From Vandiemenella viatica (taxonomy: Eukaryota; Arthropoda; Insecta; Orthoptera; Morabidae): a stretch of DNA of 64,000 nucleotides. Location of the stretch: positions 186,398,437 to 186,462,436 of the forward strand of contig JARYHS010009186.1 of NCBI GenBank assembly GCA_031002005.1. Direction: 5' to 3'. The position numbers were made by a program, and so were the translations under genes. Of this stretch, positions 49,816-60,429 are shown in pieces. The notes under the pieces were generated by a model, which ran no database searches, had not been told where the DNA came from, and saw nothing but the letters and a program-made list of their open reading frames with translations. Positions within the stretch are counted from its first letter, which is position 1; each line of letters begins with the position of its first letter.

Positions 49816-51934
49816 ATCAAAAGAGATTTTTTTAAGTAGCCTTATATAATTAGTGCCTTAACCATTTATTACAATTTCTAATTGTCAGTATCAGTTAACT
49901 TGTTTTATGATTTTTTTCTGCTTATAACGGTTCATAAACATTTTTGATAAGCTACAACTTTGCGTTAGCCTGTTTTCTAAAGTCTACAGTAACTAACACC
50001 ACCTAGAAATTGTGACTAGGATGCCCGGAATAGCGGTTGTCCCTGTCACATTGTACGGGACATACATCACAGCAAGTAGAAAATATTGATCGTTATTATA
50101 ACTGTACGGGTGTAAGAATTACTGTGAAAACGATTTCTAATGGTACTGTATTGGAGCATCTGTAACAACCAAAGAGTAACCGAAGTCAATGAAGTCGGGA
50201 GAGGTAAGAAGATAGTCAAGAAACGTAATATCGTTGTCGAATGGTTGAAATTTAATTTGCTGAGAAGGAAGCTTGAGGAAATACTATCCAACAAGAAGGA
50301 CACTGTTAATAAAGACTGTAAACGTCTGCGGCCACGAGAAATTTTAATCTATTACGTAAAGCTGTATTGATTAGTTTAACATAAATTATATATAATATGT
50401 AATGTAAATTTTTTTTTCGAAAATGGACATCGAAGTAAACAGTATTGATTAAAAGGTCGAAGAATCATTTAACGTAAATATATAAAAGGATAAGCAAACT
50501 TCTTTCACATAATTGGAGTATATTTGATAAAATATAAGGGGCAGCCAACATTTGATATGTTCTAATTTATAAAGACGCAAAGTGTTCTCCTTAGGCTAGA
50601 AGGAGACAAAGAAGTGGTCAAAAGGTAAAAGAAGAACATATTGTATTTGTAACATGTCGTAATTTAAAGGGAAAGTAAGTTAAGCTGAAGTATTAAAACA
50701 TTCTTCTAGTATGGGTAACTTGTAACATACATATTCGGTATGGCATCAGTCTTCAACCAAACTGTTGATTTTTCAATTCTGCACGACAAGAATTGAACAA
50801 CGAACTCTCCCAAGATAACAGAGATACAAATATAACGTCACTGGAAGAAAAGAAAATACGTTTCTTCCGCCTATTTGATTTCTGCCTGAAGCAACTTCGA
50901 CCAAGGTAACTTCAGCCCCCGTCAGGAACCGACGGTAAGTTTGGACATCAAAAAGCTGCGTTCCGCCGAGCATTGTCTGCGACTGCGCTTCCTGGCGACA
51001 CAGATACGCCACTTCCATTAATGCAGAAACGGCGAACTTTTACACAAAACACGTGGGGCGAGCCAACTCCGCAGGGCACGGCGTGGAAGTAATTTCTTGC
51101 TGGCTCCGACCGGCAAGTTGGCAACTTGGTGCAGCGGGACGAAATATAATAAAGCGAGCGGCGCACCTCTGACCTTAGCGCAGTGATCCCATCCCCTCCT
51201 GCTGGCAGGAAATTCGGGGAAATGGCGCCCCGTGTACTGAAGGAGGTAACAAACGACATTTAGACGCCAATTTACAACGTCGTCGGTTCCATAAAACAGC
51301 AATTTATAGACCCTCCCTTCTAGTCACGAGCTTGCAACGGCACAACTGTTCGCCTTTTATGCAGGTTATAAAACCTAATATTTTTATTTAAAGCTTTATG
51401 GCTCCTACAAGTTTTATAGTAAACTCGTTTCTTGATGCTGGTTCAAGAAGAATGGGCAAACAAAACAGAAGTGATCAAATCAATTAGAACATTATCAGAA
51501 GTTGTGAGAATATAGGAAAATACGTATTTCATAAATAGAAAAAAATGTGAATCTTTGCTCGAAATTTCTTAACATAATCAGGAACAAATAATGTCACAAA
51601 ACTGATTTTTCAGCGTGTAGTACTAAAGGAAAACAACTGTAATGAATATGAGTATTAATATTTTCTTAATATGCTTAGTTTGTTACTTACACTATAATGA
51701 TAGTGTTTTTAAAGTTTCAGCTGGCCTACTATCACTAAAGGATCTATCAACAGAACTGAGCACTATATTCATAAAAAGACTCCTAACTCGCACTCATGGG
51801 TATGAATAATACCCTCGCTGTCATATTTTATCGTGTCTGGGAGGATCTTTGCCCATCAGATTGGTCTGGCTACTTACAAAATGTCTAGAAAGAGTACCCA
51901 AGCCAACATATATAATCATTAATCAAACTCTGGC
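49816..51934. other. Non-coding stretch with a GC-rich patch
   Basis: A GC-rich, CpG-containing patch spans about 50930-51300 with overlapping open frames on the minus strand (81, 103 and 94 codons in different frames). Because three frames are open at once, composition explains them, so I call no gene. The rest shows nothing. Confidence 0.35.
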
Positions 51935-52046
51935 TTCCAGCCGTGTAAAGATGTCACACTTGTGGGACGTTTCGAAGGCGTCTATTTCAGCCCTCTTCTG
52001 CAACCAAATCTTAATGATTAAGTGTGACATCATTACACGGCTGGAA
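51935..52046. repeat. Inverted repeat with 27 bp arms
   Basis: Arms at 51935-51961 and 52020-52046 are inverted complements with one mismatch (TTCCAGCCGTGTAAAGATG... against TTCCAGCCGTGTAATGATG...). The 58-base loop contains GGGACGTTTCGAAGGCG. This is a possible fold-back MITE remnant or structured RNA; no target duplication is obvious. Confidence 0.7.
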
Positions 52047-52686
52047 ACCTGAGAACAGTTTATTTATATACAACGCCGTTAAAAACTTTGATCATACAAT
52101 ATATATAAAAATTAGGCTTGTTACTAAGACGTAGTTTATCCCATTTTTTTCACGACCTTTAAAACGTCTGATGGCAGTTATGGCCCACAGAGAGTGTCTG
52201 GCAATAATGAATGTTGATTTTAACAACATTCTGTAAAACATATATAAAAACCAGCTTTCATACTTTAACGTAGGTGAGAAAGGTTTTATGTACCTTTTCT
52301 ACCTGCTACCTGTGAAAGGACCCCGTTTTCATGGTAGCAAGTACGCATTACTCTACTCATTCTCAAAATTTCAGCTTTGTTAAAGTGACGTAGATTTGGG
52401 GGTTGTGGGATCTTGAACAATTGATACTTATTACAAATATCATTTTCCGATCTTTATTGGAACTCTAAGTATCATATACATTATCTACAATAATTTGTAT
52501 GTATCACTGTAATTATGAACATAAGAAACATAAGTAAAAATAAATAATATTAATAAAATTCAGCTAGCAAAATTGTAAGTCTTCCTCTACATACAAATGA
52601 TGTACCTGTTTCTTCTGGAACATACACAACTTCTTGTTCAATTTTTGTGATATATTGACTCGTTCTCTTACCACGGTACCTGCTTT

Positions 52687-53044
52687 GGGATTGTGCATAA
52701 ACTACGTGACTCGGTGTAGGGGGGGGGGGGGGGGGGAGGGGTTGGCTACGTGGGGGGAGGCGGGTTCCGAGCCAGGCAACGTAGCTTTTCTTTCGTATTA
52801 TTTGTCACAGTTAAAATGACATACAGAACATACAGAAGCATGTAAATATTCATTTCCGGCATTTAATTATTCCCGTATGTAATTTACGATAGTCTGACAA
52901 GATAAAACAGTACAAAATGTCTTCTGGAAACAATGTGGAAAAAAACAACGTGCTACGTTGGGGGAGGGGGGGGGGGGTTGGTGTAGAGACAAAAGCCACG
53001 TTAAAGGAGGCCAAAATGGAGCTATGTGGTTTATGCACGCTCCC
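52687..53044 (+). mobile_element. PIF/Harbinger-like MITE, copy 4 (358 bp)
   Basis: Starts GGGATTGTGCATAAACTACG and ends TTTATGCACGCTCCC, flanked by TTT on both sides (52684-52686 and 53045-53047). It has the same G-runs, CTACGT words and core (52845-52925) as copies 1-3. The G-run near 52719-52736 is longer than in the others. Confidence 0.8.
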
Positions 53045-53047
53045 TTT

Positions 53048-53915
53048 CTGCCGATCTGAGAATACTCTGTCAATACGACGTAACTGATATCTCCGTTACA
53101 TGTCGAAGTAGAGTGTTTGTAAGAAACTAATATTTTCTCTACAGTACCTAACAAGGAAAACAAGTAGCAATCTAGTAATCTGTTGTCTCCAAAACTCTCC
53201 AAAGTTTGTGTTCTCTTTCAACTGCAGGGAGAGGGAGGGAGGGAGGGGCGGGGAAGAGGGTGGGAGTACAGTGTGTCTGGGTGCATAGAGCACATTGGAA
53301 CAGGGCGCAGCTATTTGTGACTGTCTTGCAACGGTCGTAAAGAGAAAAACTTCACTCTGGCAGACACTCCTCGTTAAGGACGAACTTGTTAGCTTTACTC
53401 GACTTGACTACCAACAACAATAAACGGCAAAACATTCCAGCAGTACAAATAGATGAGTCCCAGACGTTCTAACCGAACCACAAGAGCTTACTGAGGGACT
53501 CAAATATCCTGTACTGTACATTGCATGGTACTCTGTCGACAGGAATGCAATGTCACGTGTTACATGCAGCTAAAACATGTGATACATAAATCTATTCCAC
53601 CCTTAGTGTCTGTATTAAAATCTGAGGTACTGAATGTCTTATGATCCTACGTCAAATAAGGGTTAGGGATAAAATTAAAATCTATCCTGAACTTCAAACA
53701 TTCTTTTTTATATTGTGGAATAATTAAAAAAACTCTCCTAAACCGATTATTATGGAGTTGTCACAGTTAGAAAACTTATAGTTTGGTTTAATATCTGAAG
53801 CTGTAGTGAAACACTAATGCACGGATAGGAACAGTTTCAACATTTTGGTAATCAACAATGATATGCGGTCAGCGTGCACCTCGACAGACCTATGGGTACG
53901 TGTATTGGAACACTC
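53048..53915. other. Non-coding stretch
   Basis: A GGGA-rich patch lies at 53225-53265. No gene or element recognised. Confidence 0.45.
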
Positions 53916-53923
53916 GGCACGTT

Positions 53924-55462
53924 TAAGGATTGCAATCCCGCACTGTTTTCAATCCCGCGGGATCCGCGCGGGATTTGCGCCAATCCCGCGGGATCCATGC
54001 GGGATTGGTACAAACAGTTTTTTAACGCATATATTTAAAACATAGTTACTTAAAACATTAATAAATTAAATAATGATAAATTAATAAATAATTTTTAATG
54101 TTACATGATTAAAATTAACAGTTAACAATATTTTATTGGCAAAATGACATTAAAACTTTTTAGCGTGTCTTAAGTGTATTTCGAGGATTTAAATTTTTGT
54201 TTTTTAATCTAAATCAATTTTTAAATAAATAATAAAAATGGAAAATATTGAGTCTTAGGTCATATTATGTGCCTTATAATACATCACATAAGTTTAAAAA
54301 TATGGTTTGCTTAATGGCCAAGTTACCAGAGTTTTTTTTTTTTTAATTCTAAATAGACGCTCCATAACACCGAGAGAAAGCATTCCATTTCACAAAGTGA
54401 AGTGAATATCCTCCGTAAAGTGTAGACTTGGCTAAGAACAAGATTTCATAACTTTTTGTCACTGCACAAGCACGAGACTTGGCCTTTTTTGCGTGATTCA
54501 TTATTATATCTCCTGATTCCTTGATTGATATTACAGTTAATTCAATGTTATTAAAAGAAACTACTCACCAACACGTAAACTGTCAAGTATTTCAGATTAA
54601 CTTATGTGGCGTAACGACGTTTTTAGAGTGGAAATTATTATTTTTTTAGTAAGAAAGGAGACTTTCTCGGCGAATAATTACAGTGAAGTCCTCATAGGTA
54701 GTATCTCCGGATTTTATTGCAAACACACGAAATTACACACGTGAGGAAGACGGCGGAGGCAGCCGTCGAAGTATGGTGTTCCTACAACACAATTCGTCGA
54801 TACACACGTGAAAATTTCATTATAACTTTTTTTACCTTTAGTCGAAATAATAACAAGGAGAAGAGGGATTAATCGAAAGCCTGAGCGGCACATGTAAGCA
54901 GGTGGGATAGCTGTTAAATAAATAGGTACGTGATCGTTAAAATTACGATAAAATTAGTTTCATATCAACGAATAGCCGCAAATTAGGAAATTGTCACAAT
55001 TACTTTATCTGCAAATACAGAAAATGGGAATAATGAAACCGTGAGTAAAAAGCTGTAACCGTGTAGTTCAGATAACGTGTGCGACACTTAAAAAATAATT
55101 ATATAGTTAGAAAATCGTACTAAATACGCACCATAACTCAAATTACAGAAATGTGTACTCGAAACAAACGTAAGTTTTGATGAATACGTAAAAGTGTATT
55201 TATTTACTTACGAATGACGAAGGTTTACAAAAACAAACGCTTGTTCACATGAGTCAAATGCCAACTGCTCTGGTACAGGCAAACAGTGCAAAACATCCGA
55301 TAGAGACCGAGTGGGGCAGCGAGTCACGCAGACTGACACTCGTTTCCGCCGGATTTTGCGGATTGCGGATCCGCTTAATTTTGTGCGGGATCCGCCAGAC
55401 TGTCTAATGATGCGGGATCCCGCGGGATTGCGGGATCCCGCTTTGCTGGATTGCAATCCCTA
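53924..55462. mobile_element. hAT-type non-autonomous element (1539 bp)
   Basis: The ends are TAAGGATTGCAATCC (53924-53938) and GGATTGCAATCCCTA (55448-55462), inverted repeats of 15 bp with one mismatch. They are flanked by an exact 8 bp duplication, GGCACGTT (53916-53923 and 55463-55470). Eight-base duplications with TA-type ends fit the hAT superfamily. Just inside each end lie clustered GC-rich palindromic words, GCGGGATCC and GGGATCCCGC, at 53936-54007 and 55345-55442. The AT-rich interior has no transposase that I recognise, so it would depend on a partner in trans. Confidence 0.85.
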
Positions 55463-55539
55463 GGCACGTTTCAGAGCCCCGAACCAACAATGGATAGTGA
55501 AAGCTCTTATTCGGGGAAACGCAGCCCCCATAAAACAGT

Positions 55540-55960
55540 TTTTCAGATAATCAAGGATATTAATTTTACATTTCTATTTCTCCCAAACTGTTAAAGATAC
55601 AAATACGTGCCGAACATTACTGGCTAGAGGACAGTTCAAAGTTTTACTGTATACATTCCACGTGAGGACCATTTGTTGCGCGAAATATATCAGAATGGTA
55701 GGCCATTCCTTGCCATACATGCATTAACTCGTCCCTAGTTATCGAATTCACAGCTGAAACAATTCGCAGCTGTTGAAGAGGAACAGGTATAGGTGGAACA
55801 TTCACCTTTTCCTTTACGTTCCTCCCACGATGGGTAGGATCTGGTGACCTGGGGGACCACAGACAATGAACAAGATTCTCTTGCCCACCTTTTCCAATCA
55901 ATCGTTCTGAAATTGTATCATTGAAGTATGATTCGTACATAAGTGTTGCGTTTATATAAC
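55540..55960 (-). pseudogene. Mariner/IS630-like transposase C-terminal relic
   Basis: A 98-codon minus-strand frame (55940 to 55644) starts near 'YFNDTISERLIGKGG' and continues with 'WSPRSPDPTHRG'. Intact relatives have 'WPPRSPDLTPLDFFLWG', so the block after the SPD motif is damaged. The end reads 'WQGMAYHSDIFRATNGPHVE', matching the family's usual C-terminus (WxxxxxRxDxCRxTxGxHIE). The SPD aspartate lies next to the third catalytic position of the DDE/D fold. The upstream two-thirds of the protein is not found, so it is a fragment. Confidence 0.75.
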
Positions 55961-56390
55961 CTTTTGTATTACTTGAGGAGTATATTCCTGTATTTACCCG
56001 TGATTGTATCTTGCTTCTAGAGAATTACAGACACATCGATGATCATAATAAGTTTTTATATAAATGCTAAAATGAGTAGTTTAACTATAAAATGTCCGTT
56101 TAGAAAGTTACTTTAAAAAACAATTGAACATAACTTCTTTATCCTACATAGCACAGCATAAAATGTCAGTTAAATGTGTTACATTCTGGTAGCCACATGT
56201 CCAAAAAAACAACAGACAAATTAATCGTGTGCGCAGCTATTGTACGTTTACACGACAAATTGTGTATGGTTCTAGTACCAGAATTATAATTTCAGAGATC
56301 ATGCATGCTTACTATATACCGGATGGATTTAGGAGCTCTCAGAAGATTTATATTTTCCAGGGCACACTATTCTTCTTTTAGTGGAAAGTA
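55961..56390. other. Non-coding stretch
   Basis: Nothing recognised; AT-rich. Confidence 0.45.
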
Positions 56391-56597
56391 TTTTTTTTTT
56401 TACTTATGGCTTTACGCCTCGTCGACGTAGAGGTCATTAGAGACGGGATGGGACTGGGGACAAGGAACGGGAAGGAAATCGGCCATGGCCTTTTTGAAGG
56501 AAGCATCCCGGCATTCGCCTGGAGTGATTTGGGGAAACCAAGGAAAACCTAAATCTGGATGCCCGGACGGGGATTCGAACCAGCGTCCTACCGAATG
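56391..56597 (-). repeat. SINE-1 copy, minus strand, lacking its A-box
   Basis: The body is well preserved and the tail is an 11-base T-run (plus strand 56391-56401). Its B-box GGTTCGAATCCCCG (minus) is intact. The copy stops at 56597 in the B-box-proximal region and abuts the T-run of the next copy, so the pair reads as a head-to-tail dimer. Confidence 0.85.
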
Positions 56598-56851
56598 TTT
56601 TTTAACTGCTTAATGTCTCTTAACAGCGAGGTCTTTAGAGACGGGAAAGGATGGGGGGGCAAGGAATGGGAAGGAATTTGGCCATCGCCTTTTGAAGGAA
56701 GCATCCCGGCATTTCCCTGGAGTGATTTGGTAAACCATGGAAAACCCAAATCTGGATGCCCGGACGGTGATTCGAACCGCCATCCTCCCGAATGCGAGGC
56801 CAGAACCTCCCGAATGCGAGGCCAGTGCGTTAACCGCTCACCCACCACGCT
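56598..56851 (-). repeat. SINE-1 copy, minus strand, with a 22 bp internal duplication
   Basis: A near full-length copy, from a short T-run at 56598 to the head near 56851. The unit CCTCCCGAATGCGAGGCCAG (plus strand) occurs twice in tandem at 56784 and 56806, between the A-box and B-box positions. The spacing of the pol III promoter is therefore 22 bases longer than in other copies. The overlapping 99- and 112-codon frames on both strands are SINE translations. Confidence 0.85.
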
Positions 56852-57744
56852 AGTATGAAGCAACTGAAACTGGTGTAATTTAAAAGTATCATAACACTGT
56901 AATAGTAGATCCAACAATAAATTCATATCAACTGACTATCTAACAATACTGTCCGCTAAAACATACGTAGCATCGTTGACTATTTTTCTTCGTGCGGGAG
57001 GAGGCAGCGCAACTCGTATCGATTGGGAGAGAGTCGCAATTACTGTACAGTGACAGACACGGTGGACGGCTATAAATTTGCAGCGAGCAAATTGCGAGGT
57101 ACTGCCGGCAACGAACATATCGACCGGCTCCACAGGTCCGCTACACCACAGTCCCACCGAATTCTTCATATTGTGTTGAAAGATGTATTGGTCGTTTCCA
57201 CTGAAGTCTTAACTGATTCATGAAGCAACTGTTAAAGATAACGGCGGTTTCCTGTTAATAATGATTAGTCACCAGTCATGTGTACCGGTAGTTTCCAAAA
57301 GATGAACTACGAAATTTTCCAGTAGACTTCTCTTGATTTGCGAAGTGGATTGAATATATTAGAGCTAAAAAGACATCTCCATTGATCTCCATCGCCTAGT
57401 TACTTATCCTAATGGATCTGATCAAGCGCAAAAACAGATTCACAATACGCTTTAAAATTTCCAGTCCTGTCTTACAATTAATCTAAAAAGTTCAAAACTA
57501 CAACCTATAATCCACTGTTTGTGTGTATTGCCGATATGGAGTAACGCACAGGTTCCAAAAATTATTATGGGTCAAACAAGAAATATGACGAATCTTGTAA
57601 AAACATATCTTTCGGGGCTAGTGTCATTAGAGATGTTTTATACGTGTTCACGACACTTACTTGAAATCATTTTTCAGCACAGGAATAAAATTTACTATGC
57701 ACGAATCTCGCATAAGAAAAATTTAAAACCAATGTAAATACCAT
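56852..57744. other. Non-coding stretch
   Basis: No gene recognised. A GC-balanced part at 56990-57170 has open frames on both strands and no domain. Confidence 0.4.
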
Positions 57745-57800
57745 AGACACCTGAAGATGGATCCACAGGGTCCGAAATGCATTGTGTAATACAATAAAAA
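57745..57800 (+). repeat. CTGAAGA-stem-GAAA motif with AATAAA
   Basis: ACCTGAAGAT is followed by a perfect six-pair stem (GGATCC-ACA-GGGTCC allowing G-U), then GAAATGC, a second small hairpin (ATTGT/ACAAT) and AATAAAAA. It is likely the 3' end of a retroelement (compare 35.1 and 58.8 kb). Confidence 0.5.
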
Positions 57801-57896
57801 TTTTATTCCAGTAACTGAAGGCTGTTTCTCATTCTACCTTTTGTCTGATCAATAGTCACGTCAATACAGTGAATTATGGATAAAATTAAGTTAACT

Positions 57897-58597
57897 AACG
57901 CTAAGCTGCGAATAAAGTGGAGCCACGGTCATAAAAACTGAACACTTGATGATTGGATATGATCCTATGAATCGTTCACATTATTCCCTACTAACGGCCG
58001 GATTTATGTATTGAGAACCCCAATAGAAACCTACGATCAGGACTGCCTGCGTCCTACAGCCAAGCATGGGGGAGGTTCCGTTATGATTTGGGCGGCTATA
58101 CTGTGGTATTCAGCTGGTCCACTCATTCACATCACTGGCCGTATGACAGCGAATGAATAACTCGACATCCTCAATGATGACATTCTTACTATGACCAGCA
58201 CATTGCTGCAAAAACACTGCCATCTTCCAAGATGATGATGTGCCCATACACACAGCCAAATGAGTTCTGCCCTGGTTCGAGGAGCATCGAATATCATCAA
58301 ATATCTTCCATGGCCAGAAAAATCGTCACACCTCAACATAATTGAATCGTTGTGGGTAGTTTTAAAACGGAGAATAAGGAGCAAATTTCCACTTTCAACA
58401 TCACTGAAGCAATTGGCTGATGCTTTGGTACAAGAATGGGACAACATTCGGTTGGAAACTATTCACACATTCTGATAATCTATTTCTCCAAGAATTTAAG
58501 CTGTTCTACAAGCGAAAGGTGGCCCAACACAATATTTTAAATCAATAGTATGTACGGTAAACGTCAGATGTTCATATTATTTTGTCCAATCCCTGTA
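57897..58597 (+). pseudogene. Tc1-type transposase relic with right terminal repeat
   Basis: Plus-strand reading gives the C-terminal half of a Tc1 transposase in order: 'KLRIKWSHGHKN' and 'TLDDW' (57900-57960), 'FPTNGRIYVLRTP' (57985-58025), 'KHGGGSVMIWAAI' (58062-58100), 'FQDDDVPIHTAK' in another frame (58225-58262) and 'SSHLNIIESLWVVLKRR' (58322-58370). Last comes 'VLQAKGGPTQY' (58500-58535). The second catalytic aspartate and the glutamate of the I-E-x-L-W motif are visible; the first (in the DES block) is lost. At least two frameshifts and several stops are present. The right end TTTGTCCAATCCCTGTA (58581-58597) looks like a Tc1 terminal repeat. The left half and left repeat are absent. 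Confidence 0.85.
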
Positions 58598-58599
58598 GT

Positions 58600-59640
58600 A
58601 ACCGACTTCATCTTAGCAGAAAAATAGAAGCAGAATATGTTATAGAAACATAGCAGCTGCCGCCCAGATTAGACGCTGGCTCTGTGATGCACGCTGGCTG
58701 CCGGATGGTTAACCAGATAATAAATTTTAATGTGTGACTTTAGTACAAAAGTGTACTATTTTATTGAAAAATGTTTTTAGATTTATGTAATATATTTTAA
58801 CTAGTTTCTGAAGAAGACTCCCTTAAGGCGGGTCGAAACAGGTCAATAAATTCAATGAATATTTGCAGCAGGTTTGGCTGTGTTTTCATTATACAATTGA
58901 AGAAATACCGTTGCTGTTGATGCTGCCATGCTCAAGATAGCAGTAAATGGTGTATTTCCCCGGTGAATGTCTCGGGAATGTTTTACAAAATTCCAATAGT
59001 TGCATTAAAAGCAGTAATTCGTTATCAACCACCCTTCTCAAAAATGGTTAATTGAATCTGAAACACTAACGGTAACAAAACAACTATCAATATACAAGAA
59101 ATTACGAAAACTTGCACAAATAAAAGCAGCCTCCTTGAATGATAATCCTGTATTATACCATTCATTCCATAATTATCTGAAAATTACTCACAGAATCACA
59201 GTAAAAACAAAATCTAGAATAATTACCACGAAAATAACTTCTCTTTACCATCACGCCTTGACAAATTTTTGTATCACAAATCCTTGTAAACACTATTCTT
59301 GTTGAATAGAACAGTCTTTATAATGATGAATTTGAAAGAAACATTGCGTCACTGATAGTAATACTCCTTTCTCTATTTAAACGGTTAGACTATATATAGC
59401 ACCTCAGCTGAAAATCAATAATGTTAAAACAACGAAAACATTTTAAATTAATTTATACACATGGGAATTAAATAGATAATTAGTATATGGAAAATCAACT
59501 GCAAATAATAAATATGAGTCTGCTAAGATATCAGTCATTATGGGCAAACAATTCACAAGTTTCCTCCGAATACATACAGAGGAAGCTGATCTACCTGACA
59601 ATGCTCGGTGGCTGGATAAGAAAGTTCCGATGTTTTATCC
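58600..59640. other. Non-coding stretch with a CTGAAGA-stem-GAAAC motif
   Basis: At 58808-58843 the plus strand has TTTCTGAAGAA, a five-pair stem (GACTC/GGGTC), then GAAACAGGTC and AATAAA. It is the third occurrence of the arrangement seen at 35.1 and 57.75 kb. The rest shows nothing. Confidence 0.45.
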
Positions 59641-59724
59641 CGGTTGATGGAATCGTCGTAAACATACTCCGTAACACACACACAAAAAATAATAATCCCC
59701 CACCTTTTGCATCCCATTCAACAA

Positions 59725-59825
59725 AAACCAAATGTAGGCAGAATTTTGCTCTTTGTTTTAAAGTATAACTGTGCAAGTTTAATCGAAATCGGATAAAACC
59801 TGTGGGTTTTTATGACGAACAATTT
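59725..59825 (+). repeat. Fragment of the (CAAA)n-type dispersed repeat
   Basis: 'CCAAATGTAGGCAGAATT', then 'GTGCAAGTTTAATCGAAATC' and 'GGATAAAACCTGTGGGTTTT' match the 3' block at 42.8 kb. The tandem CAAA tail is missing. It lies directly left of the nad5-derived segment. Confidence 0.65.
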
Positions 59826-59889
59826 CCAAAAAGCTGAATAGTTATGCTTGTAAATTTAACTTAAGGGGGTAAAGAGTAAGGAGGAATTT

Positions 59890-60418
59890 TTATTATTATT
59901 TCTTCTTTAGTAAATGCTGCTACGGCAGCACCAATTCCGGTTTCTGCTTCAACTTTAGTAACGGCTGGAGTATGTTTAATAGTTCGATTTAATTCATTAC
60001 CTATACAAGAAGGTTTAAATGTTTTGTTGTTGTTGATGGGGTGTTTAACTATATTTATAGCAGGTGTAGGTGCTAATTTTGGAAATGATTTAAAGAAAAT
60101 TATTGCTTTACTTGCTTTGAGACAACTTTGTTTAAGAATAAGAATTTTATCAATGGATTATTTAGCATTTTTTCCTTTACTTACTCATGCCTTATTTTAA
60201 GGCTTTATTATTTATATGTGCTCGTTCTTATATCAATAATTTGGGTGATTTTCAAGATATTCGATTTATAGGTTCAATATTTATAGAATACCTATAGCGT
60301 GTATTTGTTTTAATGTTTCTAGTTTATTTTTATGTGGAACACTATTTTTTAGCTGGATTTTATTCAAAAGAATTAATTCTTGGATTATCTACTATGTTTG
60401 TTTATAAATTATTTAATT
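59890..60418 (+). pseudogene. nad5: Nuclear copy of mitochondrial nad5 (NUMT)
   Basis: The segment encodes the central part of NADH dehydrogenase subunit 5, an inner-membrane proton-pumping subunit of complex I. Ordered blocks are 'AAPIPVSASTLVTAGV', 'GVGANFGNDLKKIIAL', 'LLTHALF', 'FQDIRF' and 'LAGFYSKELIL'. The block normally written LSQL...SMSILSM is recovered only if AGA is Ser and ATA is Met, the invertebrate mitochondrial code. In the standard code it reads Arg and Ile. Damage includes loss of about four codons after PVSA, a one-base insertion after LTHALF near 60198, an in-frame stop near 60295, and a one-base insertion in the T-run before AGCTGG near 60345. It cannot make a functional protein. 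Confidence 0.9.
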
Positions 60419-60429
60419 TGAGCTTGTTT

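Noticed and set aside
50948..51302. Overlapping 94-103 codon minus-strand frames
   Set aside because: Three frames are open at once over GC-rich DNA and none has a recognisable domain or splice context.
57757..57783. Hammerhead ribozyme core (CTGAAGA ... GAAA)
   Set aside because: The stem starts one base late here, two bases late at 58.8 kb and overlaps the core at 35.1 kb. No matching stem III with a cleavable NUH site was found. It is kept only as a structured motif.
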